From JBOHNM01 sp050730675 (GTDB lineage: Bacteria > Planctomycetota > Phycisphaerae > Phycisphaerales > UBA1924): a stretch of DNA of 64,000 nt. Shown in pieces: positions 25,662 to 34,153 of the stretch (positions are counted from its first letter, which is position 1; each line of letters opens with the position of its first letter). A program made the translations under genes and the position numbers. The notes below the pieces were generated by a model that had not been told where the DNA came from, ran no database searches, and worked only from the letters and a program-made list of their open reading frames with translations. The stretch is taken from the NCBI GenBank assembly GCA_050730675.1, contig JBOHNM010000001.1, positions 3,608 to 67,607 of the forward strand. The letters are read 5' to 3'.

Positions 25662-25934
25662 ATGCTCAACGACCTTTGTTCGGCCAAGCTCACGACGACG
25701 ACCGAAGCGATCAAGTGGTTGCGCCGCGCTACCCATGAGATTGGTCCGGGCTTCCATCCTGACACGCCCGCGAGCGACTACGTGGCGGCAGCCTCAGGAA
25801 TGCCCCTCTTCGGCGCTCAAGATGCAGAGGCATTCGACGCAAACATCGGACGGGCGTTCGAGCTTCTAGGCGAAGAGGTTTACGAGTACGGCGGTCATAT
25901 CCAGCGCGCTCTTCTCCAAGGGAGGATCCGGTGA
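25662..25934 (+). CDS. unknown small protein downstream of vsr
   Basis: A 90-residue helical protein (STTTEAIKWLRRATHEIGPG-like start region; AFDANIGRAFELLGEEVYEY). ATG 25662 is preferred because TTGGAGG lies 5 nt upstream; an in-frame GTG at 25629 lies inside vsr. It starts 14 bp after the vsr stop and overlaps the next gene by GTGA, forming a three-gene unit vsr-unknown-unknown. No family recognised. Confidence 0.6.
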   Translation: MLNDLCSAKLTTTTEAIKWLRRATHEIGPGFHPDTPASDYVAAASGMPLFGAQDAEAFDANIGRAFELLGEEVYEYGGHIQRALLQGRIR

Positions 25935-26296
25935 ACGAACAGCAAGCAGAAGCCCTCGCCAACATTTTCAGCGGTGAAGCGTGGGACAGCGGCGGCGGAA
26001 TTTGGCTCGCTGCCTACTGGCGCGGCGACGGGAAGTACATCGTTTTCTCAGGCGACGCTGTCTGCGAGTATGACAACGACGAAGCCTTCGACAACAACAA
26101 GGCCAATCAGACGTTGATCCTCGCCAGCGGGGACGAGGAGTGGTGGGTCGTTGCAGACACCAAGGGCAACCGCTTCTACCGCGACAACAAACTTGAGGTT
26201 GGCTGGCGCTCGCAAGAGGAAGCCGAGCATGAAGCCAAGGGACTCCAAAGTCGGGGAGAGGGCAAGTACGCGGCCGTCCGCCAGGATGAGGAATGA
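25931..26296 (+). CDS. unknown acidic protein
   Basis: A 121-residue acidic protein beginning MNEQQAEALANIFSGEAWDS at a GTG that overlaps the previous stop (GTGA). Several Trp/Tyr-rich strands (IWLAAYWRGDGKYIVFSGDA; ASGDEEWWVVADTKGNRFYR) suggest a small beta domain. It is the last gene of the rightward cargo unit. The 70 bp to the next gene's stop hold nothing recognisable. Function unknown. Confidence 0.6.
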   Translation: MNEQQAEALANIFSGEAWDSGGGIWLAAYWRGDGKYIVFSGDAVCEYDNDEAFDNNKANQTLILASGDEEWWVVADTKGNRFYRDNKLEVGWRSQEEAEHEAKGLQSRGEGKYAAVRQDEE

Positions 26297-26366
26297 TGGA
26301 CGAGGCTGAGAAGAAACTTGTTGATTGGTAGAAGGTGAACAGAGAGCGGAGGCAGAGTGACGATCG

Positions 26367-27122
26367 CTAGACACCGCTCGGTGGGCGAGAGAAGTCATCT
26401 GACAGAGTTTCCGCGAATGAAAGCCCCTCGGTGGTCAATTCATAGATGTCAGAGCGATAGGGCTTGAAGTGCCCCGCTCGTAGCAGTGATCCAAGTGCGT
26501 CTCGATACCGCCGATCTCGCAACGTAACCCCGCCGACTGAAACGCATTCTCCATCTGCACCGAAAGGTCGGATGATCGTTGCATCCTTGGATGGCGACAC
26601 GGAAGCGAGCTTTACAACGTACTTCATTTCAGTCGTGACTTCCCACGGATGAGAGATCGGAGCGATCGGTTGTGGCGTGAGAGTGCTTGGGGGAAGCCTG
26701 TAGATGTCGGGAAGTTGTTTCCCGAGTGTCAATCCCTCCGCCGTAAGGTCGTAGACATAGTTGCCGACAGAACGAAAATGCCCGTGCTTGCAGGCTTCAA
26801 GGAAGCCGGAATTAAAGCGAAGGGTGGTTTCTCTATCGCCTTTCCTGAATAGTGGAGTGACGCCGGCTATTACGGCATCGCCGACCTCCATGACGGGAAG
26901 CAATTGTGCGATCTTGTTTGGGGCGGCATATGCCAAACCAACAACCCACTTGGCTTCCTCAGAAAGATGTTGCGGTTTGGGATGCCGACTCGAAAGCAAC
27001 TTCCAGATCGCTTTGCGGAAGTAGCCCAAGATCAGAACGGCACCCGCGAGCACTTCGGTCGCGACGACGCCGGGGGACTGTTTGACGATTTCATCCCACA
27101 CCTTGAGAAGGAAGTCGCTCAT
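26367..27122 (-). CDS. membrane-anchored protein with two copies of a small domain
   Basis: A 251-residue protein. After a short N-terminus there is a membrane helix (VVATEVLAGAVLILGYFRKA), then two related units of roughly 70-80 residues. The matching segments are FLEACKHGHFRSVGNYVYDL then TAEGLTLGKQLPD in unit one, and LGSLLRAGHFKPYRSDIYEL then TTEGLSFAETLSDD in unit two; each looks like a helix-turn-strand winged-helix end (aGHF...Y.LTxEGLxxxxxL). ATG 27122 is chosen for its AGGAG ribosome site 9 nt upstream; ATG 27140 and 27185 are alternatives. Lies next to the integrase on the same strand. No family recognised. Confidence 0.6.
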   Translation of the reverse strand: MSDFLLKVWDEIVKQSPGVVATEVLAGAVLILGYFRKAIWKLLSSRHPKPQHLSEEAKWVVGLAYAAPNKIAQLLPVMEVGDAVIAGVTPLFRKGDRETTLRFNSGFLEACKHGHFRSVGNYVYDLTAEGLTLGKQLPDIYRLPPSTLTPQPIAPISHPWEVTTEMKYVVKLASVSPSKDATIIRPFGADGECVSVGGVTLRDRRYRDALGSLLRAGHFKPYRSDIYELTTEGLSFAETLSDDFSRPPSGV

Positions 27123-27191
27123 ATCAGTTGACTCCTGCATGACGCTACGCCCAGCGCAGCAGCGATCAAGCGGCGCAACCGACAATCATCA

Positions 27192-28244
27192 TTAGACCAC
27201 TGGAAAGTGTTTCGGCATTGTCGCCTGCAAGTAGTTGAGGTAAGTCTGACCGACCCGCTTCAAGCGGTCAACGTCAATGACGTTGTAAACCCGACTGATA
27301 TACGACGGAGCATGTCCGAGCCACATGTCCGTATCCTCTCGGCTGTTGACTGCGCCGGGCACCCGATGAGCGAGATACGCCGCAGTATGCCTCAAGGCAT
27401 GAGGCCGACTATCAAAAGCGCCGGCGCAGGCATGAGCGAATGAGCTTTGCAAACACCATCTCGGCTTGCTCGCCTGGATCGAATGCAGCACCTTCCTGAT
27501 CTCAGGCAGAACAATCAAGACTCGGGGCGTCTTGAGCAAGTACGTCGTCTTGGACTTTTCAAGAGCAAAGACGGACTCTTCCAGCCAAGTACCTCGCGCC
27601 CAAGCTAGAGACACGCACTCACTTGGACGGGCTCCCGTCGCCAGCATGACCCGCAACCATTTTCCAAGTTGAGCGTGATAGTCGTCAGCTTTGTCGAGCC
27701 AGCCCCCCACTTCCGCGATCGACTTGTGCTTCGGCAACGGCGCTGCCAACTTCGGATTGCTGATGAATGACAACTCAATCGGTTGTCGCCATCCCTTGTA
27801 AGCGGCGTACCGAAGCATCCGTTTTGTCGCGGACAAATATCCGATCGTCGAATGAGGCTTGTAGGTTGTGACGAGGTGGGTGCGGAAGGCTTCGACCTCA
27901 TCGACGCCGATCTCTTCGATCTGGGTGCCGTGGCCGAAGTGGAGGAAGGCTGGTCCAAGACGGAAGCGGACGGTGTCTTGGGTGTCCTTTCCTTGTTCGG
28001 CCAAGGTTTCGACGAGGGCTTCGCCAGCCTCGCGGACGGTGACGCCGTTCTTGCGGCCCGTCTGATGCCTCCAAGCCTTGAGGAAGGGCAGGAAGGCCGT
28101 CCAAGCCTTGTTGAGATCCTTGCCAAGGTAGATCGCCTTGGAGTCGATGGTCGTCAGGAATTGACTTGAGGCGGCATGGAGTCGGACGGTGGGGATGCCA
28201 CGATTTTGGATGACAGGACGATCGAGCGCTTCCAGTGTTTGCAT
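27192..28244 (-). CDS. tyrosine recombinase (integrase) of the element
   Basis: A 350-residue integrase. The N-terminal half has a core-binding-like helical domain (ETLAEQGKDTQDTVRFRLGP; LSATKRMLRYAAYKGWRQP). The catalytic domain carries Arg in MLATGARPSECVSLAWARG, HALRHTAAYLAH (the HxxRH box), WLGHAPSY and the nucleophile in SRVYNVIDVDRL, Tyr320 by count, so the R-H-R-H-Y set appears complete. Its start lies 79 bp inside the right-hand 47-bp repeat. Reading leftward from the repeat, the displaced host tRNA promoter points straight into this gene. It presumably integrates the element into tRNA-Arg(CCG). No excisionase was recognised. Confidence 0.93.
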   Translation of the reverse strand: MQTLEALDRPVIQNRGIPTVRLHAASSQFLTTIDSKAIYLGKDLNKAWTAFLPFLKAWRHQTGRKNGVTVREAGEALVETLAEQGKDTQDTVRFRLGPAFLHFGHGTQIEEIGVDEVEAFRTHLVTTYKPHSTIGYLSATKRMLRYAAYKGWRQPIELSFISNPKLAAPLPKHKSIAEVGGWLDKADDYHAQLGKWLRVMLATGARPSECVSLAWARGTWLEESVFALEKSKTTYLLKTPRVLIVLPEIRKVLHSIQASKPRWCLQSSFAHACAGAFDSRPHALRHTAAYLAHRVPGAVNSREDTDMWLGHAPSYISRVYNVIDVDRLKRVGQTYLNYLQATMPKHFPVV

Positions 28245-28322
28245 TTGCTTTACCCGCCAATCTTGAGTTGGGGGGCAAGCGGCGAACGAAAAGTGCGGGA
28301 AAACAAGCCTCTTTTGGATACT

Positions 28323-28369
28323 CCTCTGCCTTCGGAGGGCAGCGCTCTATCCAGTTGAGCTACGGGCAC
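28323..28369 (-). repeat. right attachment site (47-bp copy of the tRNA-Arg 5' part)
   Basis: An exact copy of 2661-2707. Here only tRNA positions 1-47 are present, so no functional tRNA can be made from it. It lies between the integrase leader and the original host tRNA promoter. Confidence 0.95.
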
Positions 28370-28381
28370 TCGTTCGGGTCC

Positions 28382-28410
28382 ATGCTACGATCGGCCCCCG
28401 CCGATGGCAA
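28382..28410 (-). promoter_or_regulatory. original tRNA-Arg promoter, now upstream of the integrase
   Basis: On the minus strand TTGCCA (28405-28410) and TAGCAT (28382-28387) are separated by exactly 17 bp, and the -10 box ends 12 bp before the first base of the tRNA repeat (28369), the normal geometry for a tRNA promoter with a short leader. Since the tRNA body at this end is only a 47-nt stub, transcripts would run on through 28322-28245 into the integrase gene. It also overlaps the 5' side of the divergent MFS gene. Confidence 0.7.
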
Positions 28411-28450
28411 CCGGCGGTGCCCGCTCCTCTCGCTCAAAAGCACGGACGCC

Positions 28451-29812
28451 GTGAGCACCCAGACCGACACCCCGATTGTCGAATCCAAGCCCGTGGGCTC
28501 CACGCGCCTGGCCGCTTCCCTCTGGGCCGTCTTCGCCGTCACCTTCATCAACTCCGTCGCCACCGGCATCGCCTACAACGGCGTCTTCTTCATCACCGAC
28601 AAGGCCTACGGCTTCTCCCGCCAGCACAACCTCCTCTACGGCCTCATGATGGGCGTCACCTACATCGTCGGCGCGCTCGCCGCCGGCCCCGGCATCCGCG
28701 CCCTCCGCGCCCGCTTCCCCTCGCTTACCACCCGCGGCGTCCTCATCGCCGTCATGTTCCTCGCCACCGCCCTCTACCTCCTACCTGTCATCGCCTGGTT
28801 CGCCGCTCCCGCCGCTTCGCGTCTCTCCTCGCAGTGGGCGATGTGGGCCTTCATGGCCTGCTACTCCACGCTCTGCGGCGTCCTCTGGCCCATCGTCGAG
28901 TCCTTCCTCTCCGGCGGCCGCACCGACCACTCTCTCCGCGCCGCCACCGGCAAGTTCAATGTCTGCTGGTCCTCCGCCCTCGTCGTCGCGATGCTCATCG
29001 TCTCGCAGGCTCCCGGCGCGATCCGCGCCCTCACCGGCGCGACCGACGCCGCGCCGGACATCGCCGCCCACGGCCTCACCACGCTCGACGCCACCGTCAG
29101 CACCCTCGCCATCGGCGCACTGCTCCACCTGATCGCCATCTTCACTATCACCGCGCTGCCGCGCGAGCCCGGTGCGCACGTCCACGAGACCCACACCTAC
29201 CCGCCCAACTACCCGCGCCTCCTCGCCGTCCACCGCGCGCTCCTCCCCGCCAGCTACATGGTCATGTACGTCATGCTCCCGCTCATGCCCTCGCTCTTCA
29301 AGACCGTCGGCATCACCTCCACCGCCACCGCCTCCGGCCTCACCGCCACATGGCTCGCCGCCCGCATCGTCATGTTCTTCACGCTCGACCGCTGGCACGG
29401 ATGGCACGGAAAGTGGATCACCGCCGTCAGCGGCGCCATCGGCATGCTCGCGGGCTTCACGCTCTGTATCGCCAGCGGCAGCCTCGGCGATTCGCTCGGC
29501 CTCGCCGCGCTCATCAGTGGATTGGCCATCTTCGGCGCGGGCGTCGCGGCGATCTACAGCGCCGCTCTGTACTACGCGCTGGAAGTCGGCGCGGCCGCCG
29601 TCGATGCCGGCGGCATGCACGAAGCCCTCATCGGCGTCGGTTACACCGTCGGCCCGGCCCTCGGTCTGGGCGCATTGGGGCTGACGCCCCACGCCGAACC
29701 CGGCTCCTCCGCGCAGGTCCTGTCGCTGGTCGGGTTGGTCGCGCTGGGGTCGCTGGCGGGCATTTCCCTGGCCGTTACCGCCGGTGTACGCGCCTCCAGC
29801 CGCCTCGAATGA
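28451..29812 (+). CDS. major facilitator superfamily-type transporter
   Basis: A 453-residue protein with about 12 membrane helices, among them LWAVFAVTFINSVATGIAYN, YGLMMGVTYIVGALAAGPGI, TRGVLIAVMFLATALYLLPV and a C-terminal set (LGLAALISGLAIFGAGVAAI; YTVGPALGLGALGLTP). A short Gly/Arg-rich loop between helices 2 and 3 (GIRALRARFPSLTTRG) occupies the place of the MFS loop motif. GTG 28451 (STQTDTPIVE follows) is taken as start; ATG 28382 is in frame but lies on the tRNA promoter. The frame is open into element DNA upstream, which is accidental. The first gene of the host chromosome after the element; substrate unknown. Confidence 0.75.
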   Translation: MSTQTDTPIVESKPVGSTRLAASLWAVFAVTFINSVATGIAYNGVFFITDKAYGFSRQHNLLYGLMMGVTYIVGALAAGPGIRALRARFPSLTTRGVLIAVMFLATALYLLPVIAWFAAPAASRLSSQWAMWAFMACYSTLCGVLWPIVESFLSGGRTDHSLRAATGKFNVCWSSALVVAMLIVSQAPGAIRALTGATDAAPDIAAHGLTTLDATVSTLAIGALLHLIAIFTITALPREPGAHVHETHTYPPNYPRLLAVHRALLPASYMVMYVMLPLMPSLFKTVGITSTATASGLTATWLAARIVMFFTLDRWHGWHGKWITAVSGAIGMLAGFTLCIASGSLGDSLGLAALISGLAIFGAGVAAIYSAALYYALEVGAAAVDAGGMHEALIGVGYTVGPALGLGALGLTPHAEPGSSAQVLSLVGLVALGSLAGISLAVTAGVRASSRLE

Positions 29813-29995
29813 ACCCGATATCCTTCCTCGACCCGCGGTACGCTCATCCGCGGGGGTCAACCCATCCGATCCGCTCCGGCCCCGGGGCGACGGATTCACC
29901 GCGTCGAAGCATCTGATGCACGGGGCAACCCGCAGGCGGTCCGGGGCGTACAACCCCCGGCCCTCACGACCGAGAACTTTCACGCAGGGGATCAC

Positions 29996-32263
29996 ATGAC
30001 GAATCTTGGCCGCTTCTTTGTTCTGCCCGCCGCGATGGCGCTGGCTGCCGTCGCCCCTTGCGCATTGGCTTTGGCCCAGGCGCCCGCCGCGCAGCCCGCG
30101 GCCGGCACCCCGATCGCCCTCACCGACACCGCGTGGACCAGCGCCCGCTCCGGCCAGAACGACCAGGCCCTCGCGGCGCTCAAAGCGCTCCCCGCCAACG
30201 CGACCGACCCGGCCGTCGTTTCGCTCCGCGCCGATGTGAACCGCCTCGAGCAGCACATCGCCCAGCGCGAAACGTTGCGCACCACCGAGATCGCCAAGGC
30301 CTCCAAGGAGTTGAAAGAACTCCTCGCGGCCGAGCCCACCAGCCTCAACCTCTCCAAGGCCCTCAAGGCCGCCGTCACGCTGCACATGCTCACGCCCGCG
30401 GCGGACAAGCCCGCCGTTCTCGCGAGTCCTGACTTCAAGACGCTCATTGAGCGCGCCGAGGCCGGCGCCAAGAAGGCCGAGGACAACGGCGAGTGGATCG
30501 CCGCCAGCGAGCTGTTCGGCCGCCTGCACCTGCTGCTGGAAGACGATGGTCGCTACAAGGCCGACTCGCGCCGCATGGGCGATCGTCTGGCGATGATCCG
30601 GCTCTACGTCCCGGCCCGCTTGTGGGAACTCCGCAACGCCCGCCGTCTCGAAGAGAAGCTCTCCGCTCTCCCCGCCTTCAACGACGCCGGCGAAGACTAC
30701 AACGCCAAGCTCAAGGGCATCTCCCGCGATGTGCTGCTGCAGGCGCTGATGCTTGCCTCTTCGCGCCACGTCGAGAAGATCACGATGCCCAAGCTGCTCG
30801 CCGGCGGGCTCACCACCATCCGCACGATGGCCACGACCAAGGACCTTGAGGCCGCCATCCCCGGCCTCAAGAACGCCGAGGCCCGCACCGAGTTCGTCGC
30901 GTGGATCGACAAGAAGCTCGCCGACGTTGCCCTCATGGCCCCCAAGCCCAGCGAAACAGCGGTCTCCAACCTCGTCAACGACCTCATCGCCGAGAGCGCC
31001 AAGACCGTCCAGATCCCCGAAGAGGCGCTCATCCATGAGTTCGGCAACGGCGCGTTCGACAAGCTCGACGAGTTCAGCCAGATCGTCTGGCCCGACGAAC
31101 TCGCCCGCTTCAAGCGCATCATGGAGCCGTCGTTCGTGGGCGTCGGCGTCCAGATCCAGATGGACGAAGAGACGCAGCTCATCAAGGTCGTCAATCCTCT
31201 CGAAGGGACGCCCGCGTTCCGGGCCGGGATCAAGGCCGGCGACCTCATCAAGAAGATCAACGAGACATCCGCTCTGGGCATGACCCTCGACCAGGCCGTC
31301 GAGCAGATCACCGGCAAAGCCAACACCAAGGTCACCCTCACCCTCGAGCGTGAAGGCGAGGACGTCGTCTTCCCGCTCGTCCGCGCCAAAATCCCGATCT
31401 ACACCGTCCGCGGCTGGAAACGCAACGGCGCCAAGGAGACCGACTGGGATTGGTTCATCGATCCCAAGGACAAGATCGCCTACGTCCGCATGAGCGGCTT
31501 CAACAACACGACAACCAAGGAGTTCCTCGACGCCATCGATCAGGCGAAGGCCCAGAGCGCCAAGGGGCTCATCTTCGACCTGCGCTTCAACCCCGGCGGC
31601 CTGTTGACCCAGGCCGTCTCGGTCGCCAACCTCTTCATCGCCGAGGGCACGATCGTCTACACCCAGAACGGCACCGGCCCCGACGCTCGGCGTCAGCAGG
31701 TCAACAGAGCCGAACCCTTGGCCGCGCGGCTCAAGGACATGCCGGTGGTCGTCCTGATCAACACCGGCTCCGCCTCGGCCAGCGAGATCGTCTCGGGGGC
31801 GATCCGCTACTACGCCGACCAGGGGAAGGTCAACGCCGTTGTCCTGGGCGACCGGTCGTTCGGCAAGGGCAGCGTCCAGAACGTCATGGACCTCTCCGAT
31901 AACACAGAAATGAAGCTGACCACCCAGTACTACTTCCTGCCCAGCGGCACCTGCGTCCACCGCCGCCCGGGCGCCAAGGACTGGGGCGTCCAGCCGCACC
32001 TGACCGTCGAGATGCTCCCGGAGCAGATTACCGACGCCTTGCTCCTCCGCCAAGACGCCGACGTCCCCGGCGGCCGCCCCAAGACCAAGAAGAAGGACCC
32101 CGAGAAAAAGTCGGTCCTCGACGGCCCAAACGACCCCGACCGCCTGCTCAACGAGGGCATCGACCTCCAGCTCGAGACCGCCCTGCTCCTGCTCAAGTCC
32201 CAGACCGTCAATCAATCCCTCCAGGCCCAGGCTGCCCCCGTCCGTAACCCCGGCGGCGGTTGA
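29996..32263 (+). CDS. S41 family carboxyl-terminal processing protease with PDZ domain
   Basis: A 755-residue exported protease. Residues 1-27 form a signal peptide (FFVLPAAMALAAVAPCALAL, then AQA). A long helical N-terminal region follows; a PDZ domain lies around residues 380-465 (GVGVQIQMDEETQLIKVVNP; GIKAGDLIKKINETSALGMT). The tail protease domain contains SASASEIVSGAIR with the catalytic Ser near residue 590 and RSFGKGSVQNV with the catalytic Lys about 32 residues later, the Ser/Lys dyad of CtpA-type enzymes. It would act in the periplasm on protein C-termini. Longer than typical Ctp (400-700). A terminator follows 80 bp downstream. Confidence 0.9.
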   Translation: MTNLGRFFVLPAAMALAAVAPCALALAQAPAAQPAAGTPIALTDTAWTSARSGQNDQALAALKALPANATDPAVVSLRADVNRLEQHIAQRETLRTTEIAKASKELKELLAAEPTSLNLSKALKAAVTLHMLTPAADKPAVLASPDFKTLIERAEAGAKKAEDNGEWIAASELFGRLHLLLEDDGRYKADSRRMGDRLAMIRLYVPARLWELRNARRLEEKLSALPAFNDAGEDYNAKLKGISRDVLLQALMLASSRHVEKITMPKLLAGGLTTIRTMATTKDLEAAIPGLKNAEARTEFVAWIDKKLADVALMAPKPSETAVSNLVNDLIAESAKTVQIPEEALIHEFGNGAFDKLDEFSQIVWPDELARFKRIMEPSFVGVGVQIQMDEETQLIKVVNPLEGTPAFRAGIKAGDLIKKINETSALGMTLDQAVEQITGKANTKVTLTLEREGEDVVFPLVRAKIPIYTVRGWKRNGAKETDWDWFIDPKDKIAYVRMSGFNNTTTKEFLDAIDQAKAQSAKGLIFDLRFNPGGLLTQAVSVANLFIAEGTIVYTQNGTGPDARRQQVNRAEPLAARLKDMPVVVLINTGSASASEIVSGAIRYYADQGKVNAVVLGDRSFGKGSVQNVMDLSDNTEMKLTTQYYFLPSGTCVHRRPGAKDWGVQPHLTVEMLPEQITDALLLRQDADVPGGRPKTKKKDPEKKSVLDGPNDPDRLLNEGIDLQLETALLLLKSQTVNQSLQAQAAPVRNPGGG

Positions 32264-32343
32264 TCTCGGCCGAACACTCCCCGCACCGCGCGATAGACGC
32301 AACTCGCGCGGCTTCCTAAACTCCATCTCGAATCTGTCACCAA

Positions 32344-32370
32344 CCGACCGGGCCGCCCCGGTCGGCCTTT
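32344..32370 (+). terminator. terminator hairpin after the S41 protease gene
   Basis: CCGACCGGG (32344-32352), loop CCGC, CCCGGTCGG (32357-32365), then CCTTTCG. A 9-bp GC stem with a modest T-tract, placed between the protease gene and pdhA. Confidence 0.65.
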
Positions 32371-32413
32371 CGTTCCGGACCCGTCCAACGGTCCGGCCAA
32401 GGATCATCCGCCG

Positions 32414-33634
32414 ATGGCCACCGCCACCATGAGCGACTCCCCCCCAAACGCCGCCAAACCTGTCGACATCACCCCGCTCACGTCGAGCAAGGTGCATATG
32501 GGCGGCGCCAACGGCACGGCGGGAGCCGGCGTGTTCAAAGCCGCCCCCGGCCAGAAGCGGCCGTCCTCGCTGGTTCCGAACGAGACCGTGGTCCAGTGGC
32601 TGAAGGACATGATCCTCATCCGCGAGTTCGAGAACCGCTGCGCTCAGGCGTACCAGCAGGCCAAGATCGGCGGCTTCTGCCACCTGTACATCGGGCAGGA
32701 GGCGCTGGCCGTCGGCACCATCGGCTCGGTCAACCGCGACGACCCGCTCATCACCGCTTACCGCGACCACGGCCACGCGCTGGCCCGCGGCATGTCCCCT
32801 CGCGCCTGCATGGCCGAGATGTTCGGCAAGATCACCGGGTGCGCCAAGGGCAAGGGCGGCTCGATGCACATGTTCGACAAGCCGAACTGGAACTTCGGCG
32901 GCCACGGAATCGTGGGCGCACAGACCCCCGTCGGCGCGGGGCTCGCCTTCGCCGCCAAGTACGAGGCGGAGGTGATGAAGCGGGCCGTGGACGGCACGGC
33001 GGCCAAAAAGAAGGTCTGCCTCTGCTACCTCGGCGACGGCGCGCTCAACCAGGGCGCCCTGCACGAGGCGATGAACCTCGCCGGCCTGTGGGGCCTGCCG
33101 GTCATCTACATCGTCGAGAACAACCGCTACTCCATGGGCACCGCCATCGAGCGCGGCACCACCATGGCCCATGATCTCAAGGAGAAGGCCAAGGCCTACG
33201 GCATCGAGGGCGTGCACATCGACGGCATGGACGTCCTGAACATCTACGACATGTTCAAGCCGCTGGTCGACCGCTGCCGCGAGACCAGCCGACCCGCCTT
33301 TGTGGATCTGCTGACGTACCGGTACCAGGGCCACTCGATGAGCGACCCGCAGAAGTACCGGACCAAGGACGAGGTTGACCAGATCAAGCAGCGCGACTCG
33401 ATCACGCTGCTCGAGCAGCACCTGCTGCACGAACGCCGCTGCCTCTCCGAGGCGGACGTTGACAAGATCGTCGCCGACGCCAAGGCCGCGGCCCTGGACG
33501 CCCTCGAATACGCCGAGACCGCGCCCCTGGCCGACCCGGCGACCGAGCTGCTGAGCGACGTCTACGTCAACATCCAGCCCAACCTTTCGCCCACGGCCAA
33601 CTACGTCCACGGGGCCAAGAACTCCCTGCTTTGA
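32414..33634 (+). CDS. pdhA: pyruvate dehydrogenase E1 component, alpha subunit
   Basis: A 406-residue E1 alpha subunit of the alpha2/beta2 type, which with E1 beta decarboxylates pyruvate on thiamine diphosphate and transfers the acetyl group to E2. Signatures: LIREFENRCAQAYQQAKIGG, FCHLYIGQEALAVG, YRDHGHALARG, GKGGSMHMFD, and the ThDP motif GDGALNQGALHEAMNLAGLW ending in ENN. Phosphorylation-loop-like TYRYQGHSMSDPQKYRTKDE is conserved. The first 50 residues are an Ala/Pro-rich extension. Its partners E1 beta and E2 are 4-6 kb away on the other strand; E3 is not in the window. A Nudix gene follows after 18 bp. Confidence 0.93.
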   Translation: MATATMSDSPPNAAKPVDITPLTSSKVHMGGANGTAGAGVFKAAPGQKRPSSLVPNETVVQWLKDMILIREFENRCAQAYQQAKIGGFCHLYIGQEALAVGTIGSVNRDDPLITAYRDHGHALARGMSPRACMAEMFGKITGCAKGKGGSMHMFDKPNWNFGGHGIVGAQTPVGAGLAFAAKYEAEVMKRAVDGTAAKKKVCLCYLGDGALNQGALHEAMNLAGLWGLPVIYIVENNRYSMGTAIERGTTMAHDLKEKAKAYGIEGVHIDGMDVLNIYDMFKPLVDRCRETSRPAFVDLLTYRYQGHSMSDPQKYRTKDEVDQIKQRDSITLLEQHLLHERRCLSEADVDKIVADAKAAALDALEYAETAPLADPATELLSDVYVNIQPNLSPTANYVHGAKNSLL

Positions 33635-33652
33635 ACCGAGGCGGACCCGGTC

Positions 33653-34117
33653 ATGTCCAACGCCCACCCGCCCCCCGGCACACCGATCGACTACATCAAG
33701 ACCGCCGCCGCCGCGATCGTGGTGGGCGACGACGGGCGGATCCTGCTGGAGAAGCGATCCGACAACGGGTACTGGGGCCTTCCCGCCGGCGCGCTGGACA
33801 AGGGCGAGACCATTGCCCAAACGTGTGTCCGCGAGGTGCTGGAAGAAACCGGCCTGGCCGTCCACATCGAGCGGCTGCTGGGTGTCTACAGCGACCCCGC
33901 CATCGGCCAGTTGATCCGCTACCCCGACGGCGTGGTGGCGCAGGTGGTCGCCGCGGTCTTCATCTGCCGCCCTACGGGCGGGACCCTCGCCATGAGCGAC
34001 GAGAGCACGGACCTGCAGTGGTTCGACCCGCGTTCGCTGCCGGAGCCGATGACCCCCTCCCACCGCGTGCGGATCGACGACTACCTGAGCGGAACCACCA
34101 CGCCGTTTGTCCGATAG
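33653..34117 (+). CDS. Nudix hydrolase
   Basis: A 154-residue pyrophosphohydrolase. The Nudix box is complete: G-ALDKG-E...REVLEETGL (GX5EX7REUXEEXGU), preceded by the typical strand AAAIVVGDDGRILLEKRSDN and WGLPAG, and followed by FICRPTGGTLAMSDESTDLQ. Such enzymes hydrolyse nucleoside diphosphates linked to another group; the sequence around the box (GYWGLPAG; VYSDPAIGQLIRYPDG) is of the broad ADP-ribose/NTP-type and does not fix the substrate. It starts 18 bp after pdhA and is probably transcribed with it. Confidence 0.9.
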   Translation: MSNAHPPPGTPIDYIKTAAAAIVVGDDGRILLEKRSDNGYWGLPAGALDKGETIAQTCVREVLEETGLAVHIERLLGVYSDPAIGQLIRYPDGVVAQVVAAVFICRPTGGTLAMSDESTDLQWFDPRSLPEPMTPSHRVRIDDYLSGTTTPFVR

Positions 34118-34153
34118 ACTGCGGCGGAGGTTTGGTACCGGAGCACTCGACCG

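Larger units (their letters stand above)
2661..28369. mobile_element. integrated T7-like podovirus-derived element, about 25.7 kb
   Basis: The element is bounded by the 47-bp direct repeat and carries a tyrosine integrase at its right end. Between them lie T7-type virion genes in canonical order and a cargo segment with a restriction-modification-Vsr cassette. Base composition is visibly less GC-rich than the flanking host genes, and many genes overlap by ATGA or GTGA as in phages. Single-subunit RNA polymerase, DNA polymerase, primase-helicase, terminase subunits, holin and endolysin were looked for among the translated frames and not seen. That makes it either a decayed prophage or a reduced element that needs a helper. 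Confidence 0.92.

Noticed and set aside
28323..28369. A third tRNA-Arg gene at the right end of the element
   Set aside because: Only tRNA positions 1-47 are present; T-arm and acceptor 3' strand are missing, so it is an attachment site.
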